In this document: positions 1-7,224 of the stretch, one piece after another
Position numbering within the stretch: the first letter of the stretch is position 1
Layout of the letters: every line of letters starts with the position of its first letter
Assembly: GCA_964455375.1 (NCBI GenBank)
Contig: CAYVXE010000138.1
Coordinates: forward strand, 1-10,547
Direction: 5' to 3'
Source of the DNA: CAYVXE01 sp964455375
Lineage (GTDB): Bacteria > Zhuqueibacterota > Zhuqueibacteria > Oceanimicrobiales > Oceanimicrobiaceae
Length of the DNA stretch: 10,547 nucleotides
Program-made: the position numbers and the translations under genes
The notes under the pieces: generated by a model
Told to the model about the DNA's origin: nothing
Seen by the model: only the letters and a program-made list of their open reading frames with translations
The model's database searches: none

Positions 1-92
1 ATAATGGTGTCTTGTTGGCCACAGGTACGTATTACTACCAGATGAAAACCGGCAGCCGGACAAGCGCTAGGAAAATGTTATTTTTAAAATAG
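1..92 (+). CDS. C-terminal end of a T9SS type A cargo protein (partial)
   Basis: Reading in frame from base 3, the sequence encodes about 29 residues ending at the TAG at 90-92, with the peptide GTYYYQMKTGSRTSARKMLF followed by LK. This closely matches the end of the enzyme encoded at 1062-3032 (GTYYYQLTSGSYAAARRMIL plus LK), which has a complete type A sorting domain. The fragment is therefore the last beta-strands of a T9SS C-terminal sorting domain, which directs secreted proteins through the outer membrane and is usually removed or anchored at the surface. The functional part of the protein lies upstream of the window, so its activity is unknown. A strong hairpin follows directly after the stop. 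Confidence 0.85.
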   Translation, partial: NGVLLATGTYYYQMKTGSRTSARKMLFLK

Positions 93-95
93 ACT

Positions 96-131
96 TAGAA
101 GCTAACCTTTTTCCAAAAAGGTTAGCTTCTA
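96..131 (+). terminator. Strong terminator-like hairpin
   Basis: A perfect 17-bp stem is formed by 96-112 and 115-131 with a two-base CC loop; the core arm is GAAGCTAACCTTTTT and its exact complement. It starts four bases after the stop codon of the preceding gene. There is no run of T after the right arm; the T-tract lies inside the left arm. Transcription ending from the + strand could therefore depend on the hairpin alone. From the - strand the picture is the same, because the stem is symmetrical. The most likely role is 3'-end formation or mRNA stabilisation for the upstream gene. Confidence 0.7.
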
Positions 132-133
132 CG

Positions 134-204
134 GTAGTGTCAAAAGTTTCATGAAAAAAATGAAAACAAAAACAGCAAGCAGTACCCGTAACTTTTGAGA
201 CTAC
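134..204. repeat. Inverted repeat with 41-bp spacer
   Basis: GTAGTGTCAAAAGTT at 134-148 faces AACTTTTGAGACTAC at 190-204. The arms are complementary at 14 of 15 positions, separated by an A-rich 41-base spacer (149-189). The element is distinct from the terminator hairpin that ends at 131. Its shape, short terminal inverted repeats around a non-coding core, would fit a miniature transposon-like remnant. It would also fit a leader RNA structure or a binding site for the gene at 278. No clear target-site duplication is visible beside it. Confidence 0.55.
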
Positions 205-227
205 GTAAATCAAGAAGAGAAGGATTT

Positions 228-284
228 ATGGAGAGTCCAGGAGGGGAATATGTTTTTTTAGAAAATCAGGAGGGCTTATGTTAA
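228..284 (+). other. Possible 18-codon upstream ORF overlapping the next gene
   Basis: ATG at 228 follows a purine-rich AGAGAAGG tract and opens a short frame, MESPGGEYVFLENQEGLC, ending at the TAA at 282-284. Its stop overlaps the start codon of the secreted protein at 278 by seven bases, in a different frame. That arrangement could allow translational coupling. A second, even shorter frame (ATG 250, MFF, stop 259-261) lies inside it. The peptide has no recognisable family, and such short frames arise easily by chance, so translation is only a possibility. Confidence 0.3.
239..277 (+). promoter_or_regulatory. Tandem Shine-Dalgarno sequences
   Basis: Two strong ribosome-binding sites occur in a row: AGGAGGGG at 239-246, before ATG 250, and AGGAGGG at 268-274, before ATG 278. 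The surrounding blocks share CAGGAGGG, then TATGTT, about 29 bases apart, which looks like a small duplication of an initiation region. Only the second site serves a long reading frame, and it supports the start at 278. The first leads to a three-codon frame. Confidence 0.6.
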
Positions 285-1033
285 GATTGTCCACGTTTGT
301 TCAGATCATTGTTTTTTTGTTTGTCACCAACACATCTGCTCAAAAGTCAGATCATCCTTCTATTAGCTCAGTTACACAATTGGATGAAGTAAGCGTGCAG
401 CCAGACACCGTCTTCTTCCTCAAATCAGATGACTTCTTCGAACGAAATAGATTTACGGTCACCAACAACCGTTCGAACATTGTTAATCTGGACACATTGA
501 TAGTGACTGAAAACTGGTGGTATGAATTTTTCGACACTTTGGGAAATTTCTTAGATTATCCCGTACCTGTTCCGCAAGGCGACTCTTTGACAATTGTTGT
601 GCAGCCAATGTTATTACTGACTGGCGGTGGTTTTGGGGGTCCATTCATTATAGATACTTTATCAGTTGTCATGGACATCGGCCGAGACACAGTTATTATC
701 GTTGTTGATCCGGATTTCGTTGGTGATGTGTCAGTACCTTTGACTGAGGGTACTGTTTCATTATTTGCTCTGAGACAAAACTACCCCAATCCGTTTAACC
801 CTTCAACAACAATTGAATTTGAGTTGCCTTTCAAGGGTTTGGTAAGACTGGAAATATTCGATGTTTTAGGCAAGAAACATTCAACTCTGGTCAATGAAGA
901 AAAAAGCCCGGGTGACTACCGTGTGAGATTTAGCGGTCAAGAATTTAGCAGCGGAGTTTATTTTTATACTTTATCGGTACGGTCTAATTCCAAATACTTT
1001 GCACAGACAAAAAAAATGATCCTGCTTCGATAA
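278..1033 (+). CDS. Small secreted T9SS cargo protein, function unknown
   Basis: A 251-residue protein. Residues 1-21 form a signal peptide (hydrophobic core FVQIIVFLFV, likely cleavage after TNTSA). Residues about 35-147 are rich in short beta-strands (for example FTVTNNRS and LDTLIVTENWW) and resemble a single Ig-like or ASH/choice-of-anchor-type sandwich; this is inference from the pattern. From residue 164 the T9SS type A sorting domain begins with LRQNYPNPFNPSTTIEF and ends in KKMILLR. No catalytic motif is visible, so a structural, adhesive or binding role is more likely than enzymatic. The start is fixed by AGGAGGG at 268-274 and by the signal peptide. The next gene begins 28 bp downstream with no clear terminator, so the two are probably co-transcribed. 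GCTTCGA occurs twice around the stop codon (1024 and 1035), which could form only a weak 5-bp hairpin. Confidence 0.85.
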   Translation: MLRLSTFVQIIVFLFVTNTSAQKSDHPSISSVTQLDEVSVQPDTVFFLKSDDFFERNRFTVTNNRSNIVNLDTLIVTENWWYEFFDTLGNFLDYPVPVPQGDSLTIVVQPMLLLTGGGFGGPFIIDTLSVVMDIGRDTVIIVVDPDFVGDVSVPLTEGTVSLFALRQNYPNPFNPSTTIEFELPFKGLVRLEIFDVLGKKHSTLVNEEKSPGDYRVRFSGQEFSSGVYFYTLSVRSNSKYFAQTKKMILLR

Positions 1034-1061
1034 GGCTTCGAAGGATAGAAAAGAGAAAAAC

Positions 1062-3032
1062 ATGTTTCTTTGTAAACAAAATATGTTATGTTCGACGTGT
1101 ATCTTTTTTTTCACTGTCCTGCTATCTATGAGTCATTCGCAGACCCAACATCGGATTGGCATTCGCACCACAAGTGCAACTGCCGAATTTTTCGATAAGG
1201 ACAATGGACATAAATTTATACCGCGAGGTGCGAATTATCTGCAATTAGGATGGGATGGCAATGCCGTTGTCGATCGATTGTTTTCGCCACAGTACTACGA
1301 CCACGATAAAATCAAGCAATCATTGCACCACATGCGTGATTTGGGTTACAACACCGTGCGTGTGTTTGTCGACAATTGCGGAGGCGATTGTATCGGGAAT
1401 CCCACAGGAGGGTTGTCATCAAATTTTCTCGACAATATCGTCGACTTTTTAAAAGAGGCAAAACGACAACAAATCTACGTGATTCTGACTTCCAACGACC
1501 TGCCAAGCCAGGGAGGGTATGTGTCGCAAATTGAAGCACAATGTTGCGGCACGTTTGACGGCTACATGAACACTCAGTACCTCTCGCCAGTAGGTTTGGC
1601 CGTTTATCGGAATTATTGGCAAACCGTGGTGCGAGAGCTAAAGGCAAAGGGTGCACCTTTGGATATTATTCTGGCTTACGCACTGCGCAACGAGCAATTC
1701 TTCCTGAATGATCAGCCTCCTCTTTCCCTGAATTCCGGCCTGGTGACCACAGCGAACGGTAAAACATATAACATGGCTAATCCAACAGAAAAGCGACAGA
1801 TGACCGCTGAAGGCTTGACTTACTGGATAGGCGAAATTCGGCGTGTCATCCAAACCGTTGATTCGACGGCGCTGTTCACCATCGGCTTTTTTGCACCGGA
1901 TACTCCCAACGCCTGGCGCCAGGATAACCGCTTTGTGGACGTCACTCCGGTCCTGAACGACACAGCGATAGACTTTCTGGATTTTCACATTTACCCTGGT
2001 CCGGGCGGGCTTTCGATGCAGCAATACTTTGAAAACTTTGGCAGTTCAGGTTACGAATCAAAACCGATTGTATTGGGTGAATTTGGTGGCTTTAAGTTCG
2101 TTTATCTTACACCGGAGGAGGCGGCACAGGATTTACAAGCCTGGCAGGTAGAATCTTGCCAATATGGTATAGATGGCTGGTTGCATTGGCACTGGGAAGG
2201 GACTAATGATGCAGAAGTCTGGACCGGTTCCGAAGCAAATGAAGCGATTAATAAAGCCCTTTCGGCCACAGAACATTCTGACCCTTGTCAGGGAGATGTC
2301 CTCACTTTTTTTGAAAACAATGTCGCGTTGCACAAGCCTGTTCAGGCGTCAATGTCCCTGCCGGATCAGATGCCCTCAGATGCTGTGGATGGCTGGATAA
2401 ATACGACCTGGGGCGCCGGGTCCCATCCGCCACAAAGGATCGAAATAGATTTGCAAGACACGTTTGCCATTGCCAAATTACGACTCATCGTCTCGCAGTA
2501 CCCCGATGGAGAAACTAAACACCGGATTTGGGGAAAAAGCGACTCTGGGTCCCAATACCAACTACTGCATGAGTTTAGCGGAACAACCACGGATAATCAA
2601 GTGCTGGAATTTACTCCTGTGACTCCCTGGTCAAACATACGATTTCTGAAGGTTGAAACAATCGAGAGTCCGTCATGGGTTGCCTGGCGAGAAATTCAGG
2701 CTTTGAGTGATGTCGCCACAGGCGTTCCCTCGCTGCCAACGGGTTCATTGCCAACGACGTTTGTTCTAAAACAAAACTATCCCAATCCGTTCAACCCCGG
2801 CACGACTATCGAATACAAAGTTCGGGGCACGGGTCGGGTCCGCATTCGCATCTTCAATGTCATCGGCGCCACGGTGAGAAATCTCGTCGATGACGTCAAG
2901 ACGCAAGGCGTCTATCGTGTGTTGTGGGACGGTAAGGATGATGGTGGACGTTCGCTCCCGTCCGGCACTTACTACTATCAATTGACGTCCGGCAGTTACG
3001 CCGCTGCCAGACGCATGATTTTACTCAAATGA
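1062..3032 (+). CDS. Secreted GH5-like glycoside hydrolase with F5/8-C (discoidin) domain and T9SS tail
   Basis: A 656-residue, three-part secreted enzyme. Residues 1-27 are a signal peptide (core CSTCIFFFTVLLSM). Residues about 35-400 look like a (beta/alpha)8 glycosidase of clan GH-A, closest in feel to GH5: 'FIPRGANYLQL' near the start, 'LGYNTVRVFV' at 94-103, a probable acid/base in ALRNEQ (N210-E211), 'DFHIYPG' at 307-313, a probable nucleophile E340 in VLGEFGG, and an aromatic GWLHWHWEG at 372-380. Family GH5 usually has NEP; here it is NEQ. Residues about 418-548 match a discoidin/F5-8 type C (CBM32-like) domain (NVALHKPVQAS, DAVDGWINTTW, IEIDL). Residues 566-656 are a type A sorting domain (LKQNYPNPFNPGTTIEYKV to RRMILLK). 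The likely job is cleaving a beta-linked polysaccharide at the cell surface; the substrate cannot be told. A later Met at residue 8 lacks a ribosome-binding site, so the first ATG is preferred, although its own upstream signal (AAAAGAGAAAA) is weak. Confidence 0.85.
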   Translation: MFLCKQNMLCSTCIFFFTVLLSMSHSQTQHRIGIRTTSATAEFFDKDNGHKFIPRGANYLQLGWDGNAVVDRLFSPQYYDHDKIKQSLHHMRDLGYNTVRVFVDNCGGDCIGNPTGGLSSNFLDNIVDFLKEAKRQQIYVILTSNDLPSQGGYVSQIEAQCCGTFDGYMNTQYLSPVGLAVYRNYWQTVVRELKAKGAPLDIILAYALRNEQFFLNDQPPLSLNSGLVTTANGKTYNMANPTEKRQMTAEGLTYWIGEIRRVIQTVDSTALFTIGFFAPDTPNAWRQDNRFVDVTPVLNDTAIDFLDFHIYPGPGGLSMQQYFENFGSSGYESKPIVLGEFGGFKFVYLTPEEAAQDLQAWQVESCQYGIDGWLHWHWEGTNDAEVWTGSEANEAINKALSATEHSDPCQGDVLTFFENNVALHKPVQASMSLPDQMPSDAVDGWINTTWGAGSHPPQRIEIDLQDTFAIAKLRLIVSQYPDGETKHRIWGKSDSGSQYQLLHEFSGTTTDNQVLEFTPVTPWSNIRFLKVETIESPSWVAWREIQALSDVATGVPSLPTGSLPTTFVLKQNYPNPFNPGTTIEYKVRGTGRVRIRIFNVIGATVRNLVDDVKTQGVYRVLWDGKDDGGRSLPSGTYYYQLTSGSYAAARRMILLK

Positions 3033-3051
3033 GTTTTGGCTCCTCATTTGA
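3025..3051 (+). terminator. Weak hairpin over the stop codon
   Basis: TCAAATGAG (3025-3033) and CTCATTTGA (3043-3051) form a 9-bp perfect stem with a nine-base loop, overlapping the TGA stop at 3030-3032. It is AT-rich and no T-run follows, so it may be a partial terminator, an mRNA-stability element or chance. The lipoprotein gene starts 60 bp after the stop codon and could be reached by read-through. Confidence 0.35.
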
Positions 3052-3092
3052 CTTGAAACAGTCATATTGTAATCATTTAGGAGGATGATATT

Positions 3093-3650
3093 ATGAATCT
3101 GAGACCTATGAAACATTTTTTACACCCTCTGCCGGCTGGCCTGCTGCTCGTCGCCATGGCATTCACAATGTTGAGCTGCGGCTCCGGCAAAGACGGGCAA
3201 ACAGGCAACGTTGAGTTGGATGCGTGTGCCTTGCTGTCGGAGCTCAACCCGGCGGAAATTCTGGGCGAGCCCGTAGGGGAACCACACTCGACGTTGCAGC
3301 AGCACGGCGCCGATATGGCCGTATCGCAGTGCGGTGTTTCTGTCACCGGCAGCAGCTACAAATCTATCAGTCTCCTCCTCAAGTACTACAGGAAATTCGA
3401 CAACCCGAAGACAGCCAAAGACTTTCTCGGTAGCCAGGATTTGAATTATGCGGGTGTCAAGTTTAAGCCTCATGAAGTCTCAGGACTTGGCGATGTGGCG
3501 GTTTCTCTGTCGAGTCCGGGCAGCTTTCAGCTCTGGGTTTTCTGGAAAAAACACTACCGGATGGACATTTCACTCACCGAATTCGGCGACCAGGACGTAG
3601 CCCTTGAAAAAGCCCGAGCCGTGGCGCAGCATGTTATGAGCAAGCTGTAA
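3093..3650 (+). CDS. DUF3558-like lipoprotein
   Basis: A 185-residue predicted lipoprotein. Residues 1-28 form a signal peptide (core AGLLLVAMAFTMLS) ending in the lipobox MLSC, so C29 would be lipidated and anchor the protein in a membrane. The mature part begins with a glycine/lysine-rich linker. It then shows 'DACALLSELNPAEILGEPVG' (43-62) and 'SQCGVSV' (78-84), a pattern of two cysteines (C45, C80) with a C-LL-x-EI-LGEPVG block typical of DUF3558-like and related periplasmic proteins; the assignment is by pattern only. The function of that family is not established. The start is fixed by AGGAGG at 3079-3084, eight bases before ATG 3093. By hand count 3121-3650 is about 55% GC, clearly richer than the kinase gene that follows, which suggests a different history. 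It may be co-transcribed with the hydrolase or have its own promoter. Confidence 0.75.
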   Translation: MNLRPMKHFLHPLPAGLLLVAMAFTMLSCGSGKDGQTGNVELDACALLSELNPAEILGEPVGEPHSTLQQHGADMAVSQCGVSVTGSSYKSISLLLKYYRKFDNPKTAKDFLGSQDLNYAGVKFKPHEVSGLGDVAVSLSSPGSFQLWVFWKKHYRMDISLTEFGDQDVALEKARAVAQHVMSKL

Positions 3651-3666
3651 GTGCGTTTCAGAATGA

Positions 3667-3683
3667 AATACCTATCAATACCT
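3667..3683. repeat. AATACCT direct repeat, 10-bp period
   Basis: AATACCT occurs at 3667-3673 and again at 3677-3683, one DNA turn apart, in the 155-bp gap before the kinase gene. The hexamer AATACC is also the half-site of the two 23-bp dyads at 7091 and 7990. It could be a related regulator-binding site, but six-base matches are expected a few times in a window this size, so support is weak. Confidence 0.3.
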
Positions 3684-3719
3684 CTGTGCGAATAGATGAA
3701 CTCGTACAAACAAGCACTT

Positions 3720-3749
3720 AAGCGACTTGAGAGTCGGTAGCTTTTTTTT
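3720..3749 (+). terminator. Likely Rho-independent terminator (bulged stem)
   Basis: AAGCGACT (3720-3727) pairs with AGTC (3732-3735) and GCTT (3740-3743) around a TGAG loop, leaving a four-base bulge (GGTA, 3736-3739) in the right arm. Eight T residues follow at 3742-3749. The U-run and position 70 bp after the lipoprotein stop support a terminator for the upstream transcript. The bulge lowers certainty. Confidence 0.5.
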
Positions 3750-3805
3750 GCGTTCGTTGCAATGATAGAGCAGTCAGATTTCCTGGCCTTGAACGGATTG
3801 AACAA

Positions 3806-6800
3806 ATGCGTCACACGATGTTTTATTTTGCTATGATTTACTATTTTCTTGCTTTGATTTCTCTGTGTTGGCAATTGCCACTTTTTGCTCAAAATAATGA
3901 TTTTGAGTTTGAGAACATCTCCATAGAGAGCGGATTGTCGCATTACGGAGTTAATTGCATTTTACAGGACAGTCGTGGCTTTATCTGGATTGGCACAGAT
4001 AACGGCTTGAACCGATATGACGGACGGGATTTTAAAATTTTCAAGAACGATCCGATGGATTCAAGCTCTCTTTCGGCAAGTTACGTCGAATGCCTTTATG
4101 AAGATAAGCATCATGCTCTCTGGGTGGGTACGGAAAATGGACTGAATCGTTTTGACAGGCATTCAGAGACCTTTTCACGCTTCTTGCCGATACCGGGTGA
4201 TACTACGAGCCTAAGTGGCTACAGTATCGCCGATATTTATGAAACTTCCGGCGACAGCGTGGATGCGCTCTGGATTGCAACAAGATCCGGGGTGAGAGAT
4301 TCAATCGGTGGATTAAGTAGATTTGACCCGGTCTCAGAGACTTTCACTCGCTATTTGTATGATGCTGAAAATCCTAATAGCATTAGTGACAATGCCCTTC
4401 GATTTATTTTAGAAGATGATTTCGGAAAACTGTGGATTGGCACCTGGAGTTATGGCCTGAACAGATTTGATCCGGGGCTGTCTGGAAAAGCTATTTTTGC
4501 GCACTTTAGACATGATGCGGCCGATGCCCAGAGTCTGAGTTCAGATAATGTCTGGGATGGCGTTAGGGATAAGAACGGGATGCTGTGGTTCGCAACTTTT
4601 GGCAGCGGACTCAACCGATACGATCCGCAAACGGGTATCTTTAATCATTACCGACATAAAGATAACGACCCAAACAGTTTATTTCAGGATTATGTCGCGG
4701 ATATTCTTATCGACTCTTTTGGCATGATCTGGTTATGTGACGGCGTGTTAACGAGATTCAATCCAAACGATGGCACGTTTGTTCATATCAAGTTTTCCCA
4801 AAATCAGACTGACTGGAGAGGCAGTTACATGCCGGAAGTGTTGTATGAAGATAAATCACATATTCTTTGGGTTGGCACAAAAGGACATGGTATCTACAAA
4901 ATTGATCTCAAACCTAAAAGATTTAAACATTATGTGAAAAATGCGGGTGTTCCAAACAGTTTAAATGACAACGAAATTCGTATTATTCATGAAGATGCAG
5001 CAGCCAATATTTGGATTGCGACCCGCAACAGTGGTTTATGCCGCTTCGATCCGGAGGAGGAGACTTTTATTCGGTTTAAGTGTGTTCCGGACGATCCAAA
5101 GACAATTAGCAATGATATCGTCATTTCACTTCTCGACGATCAGAATGGTTACCTGTGGGTTGGCACTGTAGGGGGATTAAATCGCATAAACCCTGAAAAT
5201 AATCAGGTTATCCGTCTTGTTAAAAATAGCGGTTCTCAATCCGGACTCACAAAGGAAATCGCTGTCAATACAATGTATGAAGACCGCTCCGGCACCATCT
5301 GGATTGGTACTTACAGCAAAGGCTTAGTTAGATTTGACCCAAGGTCCCGGCACTTCAAGCAGTTTATGATCGACACCACTGCTGAAGCGATTCCACGTCG
5401 GTTGAATGACATTCAGTATATATATGAAGATCGAGCCAGGAATCTCTGGGTATCTTCCTGGACGGCGCAATATTTTTTTGATCGTCAAAAGGAGTCTTTT
5501 GTCCCACATGTGCTGGTGGCCGACGACGAAACCAACCTCTATTTCAACAGTCCATTCGAAGACCGGTGGGGAAACATTTGGGGGGCTTCAATGGGGTTGA
5601 ATACGGTTGATCTCACAACAAAAAAAATGCAACGGTATCGAGCTTTTCAAAATCCTTCCCATTCTACGGGATTTGATTTTGCTAACAACCATCCCCACTC
5701 TATTCTTAAAGATACGACCGGAGCATTGTGGCTCGGTACCAGTATGGGTTTGCATAAATTCGATCCCCGTGCCAGAAAATATATTGCTCATTATTATGAA
5801 AAAGATGGTCTGCTAAGCAATTATGTTTTAAAGGTGGTCACGGATAATTTGGGCAAGTTCTGGATTCTCACCGGTAAAGGTATCTCCATTTTCGACGAAA
5901 AAAATCCGCATGGGAGCCAATTTAGAAAGTTGGATGCCCGGGAAGGCGTTTTTAACACGCCAAGCTCCGCACAGGCTTTCATGGAAAGTGAAAACGGTGA
6001 TATCTATTGGGGAGGGACAAATGGCATTTATCGTTTTCTCAGCAATGTGCGCTCCAGCAATCCTTACATTCCACCCGTCCAACTCACAGATTTTAACATC
6101 TTCGACAAGAGCACAAAGCTTGACTCAGCCGTTTCAGAAATTAAGACGATTCATCTCAAACACAACGAAAATTTCTTCTCGCTTACTTTTGCCGCACTGG
6201 ATTTCACAAATCCGAACCAGAATCAATATGTTTATAAACTGGAGGGTTTTGACCGCAATTGGGTAAAGAGCGGTAATAGAAATCAGGCGTCTTATACAAA
6301 TGTTCCATCTGGCGGCTACATTTTCAGGGTGAAGGGTTCCAATAATGAGGGGGTGTGGAATGAAGAGGGGATATCGGTGAGAATCATTATCATGCCACCT
6401 TATTGGGCAACCTGGTGGTTCAGACTGCTCGTCTCAACCGTTGTTCTCAGTCTGGTATTTTCTTTTCTGCGTTACCGCCGTGCCAGACGTCGTGAGATGG
6501 AACAAACTCGCTACCGGATAGCGCGCGATTTACACGATGATGTGAGCAGCAGTTTAAGCAGCATCGCTCTGACAACTGAATTGATGCAAAAGGATGAAAC
6601 CACAAGCAGGAATGAAAAAAGATTGTTGACCCGCATAAAGAATTCCTCCCGAAAGCTTATTGAATCCATGGATGAGATCGTTTGGGCGGTGAATCCGGAA
6701 TATGACCAATTGGACAATCTCTTACTCCGCATGAAAGATTTTGCAACGGAAACTTTCGATAAATCAACCATCAAATATTCTCTGAGTTTTCCTGAACAGG

Positions 6801-7102
6801 AATGTCTCCAATCCTGTCAAATGGGTTTCCGCCGCAATCTGTTTCTTATTTATAAAGAACTTTTACACAACATAGTGAAACACGCTGATGCCTCTCAAGT
6901 AAATATTAGCCTGAAAAAACTGCATCATGATATCACTCTGGAGGTCACTGATAATGGGACCGGATTTGATTGGACGTCTGCAAAGAACGGAATAGGATTA
7001 AAGAGCTTAAGACTCAGGACTGAAGATTTAGGTGGGCACCTTGAATTTGAAAGCAGTGCAGGTGCGGGAACGGAAGTGAAATTGACTGTAAAAATACCAT
7101 AA
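3806..7102 (+). CDS. Propeller-type sensor histidine kinase (Reg_prop, Y_Y_Y, HisKA_3, HATPase)
   Basis: A 1098-residue membrane sensor kinase. Residues 1-28 are a signal peptide (cleavage near LFA-QNND). Residues about 50-755 hold about 15 two-component-regulator propeller repeats of the form ED..G.LW(I/V)GT..GL.RFDP, enough for two seven-bladed propellers, exposed in the periplasm. Residues about 760-868 are the Y_Y_Y domain (SYTNVPSGGYIFRVKG, with Y830). A single membrane helix follows (870-890, WWFRLLVSTVVLSLVFSFLRY without its last residue). HisKA_3 has the phospho-acceptor H910 in ARDLHDDVSSSLSSIAL. HATPase_c shows the N box KELLHNIVKHA (N1022), G1 DNGTGFD (D1049) and G2 GIGL (1062-1065). 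There is no fused receiver or AraC output domain, so the partner should be the LuxR-type regulator encoded 122 bp downstream. Such propeller sensors often bind carbohydrate fragments in Bacteroidetes; the ligand here is unknown. No clear Shine-Dalgarno precedes ATG 3806; ATGs at 3818 and 3833 are alternatives that would shorten the signal peptide. Confidence 0.92.
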   Translation: MRHTMFYFAMIYYFLALISLCWQLPLFAQNNDFEFENISIESGLSHYGVNCILQDSRGFIWIGTDNGLNRYDGRDFKIFKNDPMDSSSLSASYVECLYEDKHHALWVGTENGLNRFDRHSETFSRFLPIPGDTTSLSGYSIADIYETSGDSVDALWIATRSGVRDSIGGLSRFDPVSETFTRYLYDAENPNSISDNALRFILEDDFGKLWIGTWSYGLNRFDPGLSGKAIFAHFRHDAADAQSLSSDNVWDGVRDKNGMLWFATFGSGLNRYDPQTGIFNHYRHKDNDPNSLFQDYVADILIDSFGMIWLCDGVLTRFNPNDGTFVHIKFSQNQTDWRGSYMPEVLYEDKSHILWVGTKGHGIYKIDLKPKRFKHYVKNAGVPNSLNDNEIRIIHEDAAANIWIATRNSGLCRFDPEEETFIRFKCVPDDPKTISNDIVISLLDDQNGYLWVGTVGGLNRINPENNQVIRLVKNSGSQSGLTKEIAVNTMYEDRSGTIWIGTYSKGLVRFDPRSRHFKQFMIDTTAEAIPRRLNDIQYIYEDRARNLWVSSWTAQYFFDRQKESFVPHVLVADDETNLYFNSPFEDRWGNIWGASMGLNTVDLTTKKMQRYRAFQNPSHSTGFDFANNHPHSILKDTTGALWLGTSMGLHKFDPRARKYIAHYYEKDGLLSNYVLKVVTDNLGKFWILTGKGISIFDEKNPHGSQFRKLDAREGVFNTPSSAQAFMESENGDIYWGGTNGIYRFLSNVRSSNPYIPPVQLTDFNIFDKSTKLDSAVSEIKTIHLKHNENFFSLTFAALDFTNPNQNQYVYKLEGFDRNWVKSGNRNQASYTNVPSGGYIFRVKGSNNEGVWNEEGISVRIIIMPPYWATWWFRLLVSTVVLSLVFSFLRYRRARRREMEQTRYRIARDLHDDVSSSLSSIALTTELMQKDETTSRNEKRLLTRIKNSSRKLIESMDEIVWAVNPEYDQLDNLLLRMKDFATETFDKSTIKYSLSFPEQECLQSCQMGFRRNLFLIYKELLHNIVKHADASQVNISLKKLHHDITLEVTDNGTGFDWTSAKNGIGLKSLRLRTEDLGGHLEFESSAGAGTEVKLTVKIP

Positions 7103-7113
7103 ACGCGGTATTG
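7091..7113. promoter_or_regulatory. Dyad copy 1, candidate operator over the kinase stop codon
   Basis: AATACC (7093-7098) and GGTATT (7107-7112) form an inverted repeat with an eight-base centre that contains the kinase stop codon TAA (7100-7102). Together with flanking bases the 23-bp block matches the block at 7990-8012 at 20 of 23 positions. It lies 112 bp before the response-regulator start, so it could be an operator for that gene, placed at the end of the kinase coding sequence. Confidence 0.6.
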
Positions 7114-7165
7114 CATCTGTACTTACGGAAGATTAATTTTTCTGACAGCAGTCTGAAACATTTTG

Positions 7166-7178
7166 CAATTTCAAATTG
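7166..7178. promoter_or_regulatory. Short AT-rich palindrome upstream of the regulator gene
   Basis: CAATTT-C-AAATTG is a perfect 6-bp inverted repeat around one base, 46 bp before ATG 7225. Such a palindrome could bind a dimeric regulator, but AT-rich DNA makes short palindromes by chance. The rest of the 122-bp gap (7103-7224) shows no convincing -35/-10 pair. Confidence 0.25.
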
Positions 7179-7224
7179 ATTAATTCACCATCTCTAAAAA
7201 TTACCAGTTGCAAGAACTAGCTTT

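Noticed and set aside
1638..2024. 128-codon reading frame on the - strand inside the hydrolase gene
   Set aside because: It lies wholly opposite a well-supported glycosidase domain, has no recognisable motif and no ribosome-binding site; it is a shadow frame.
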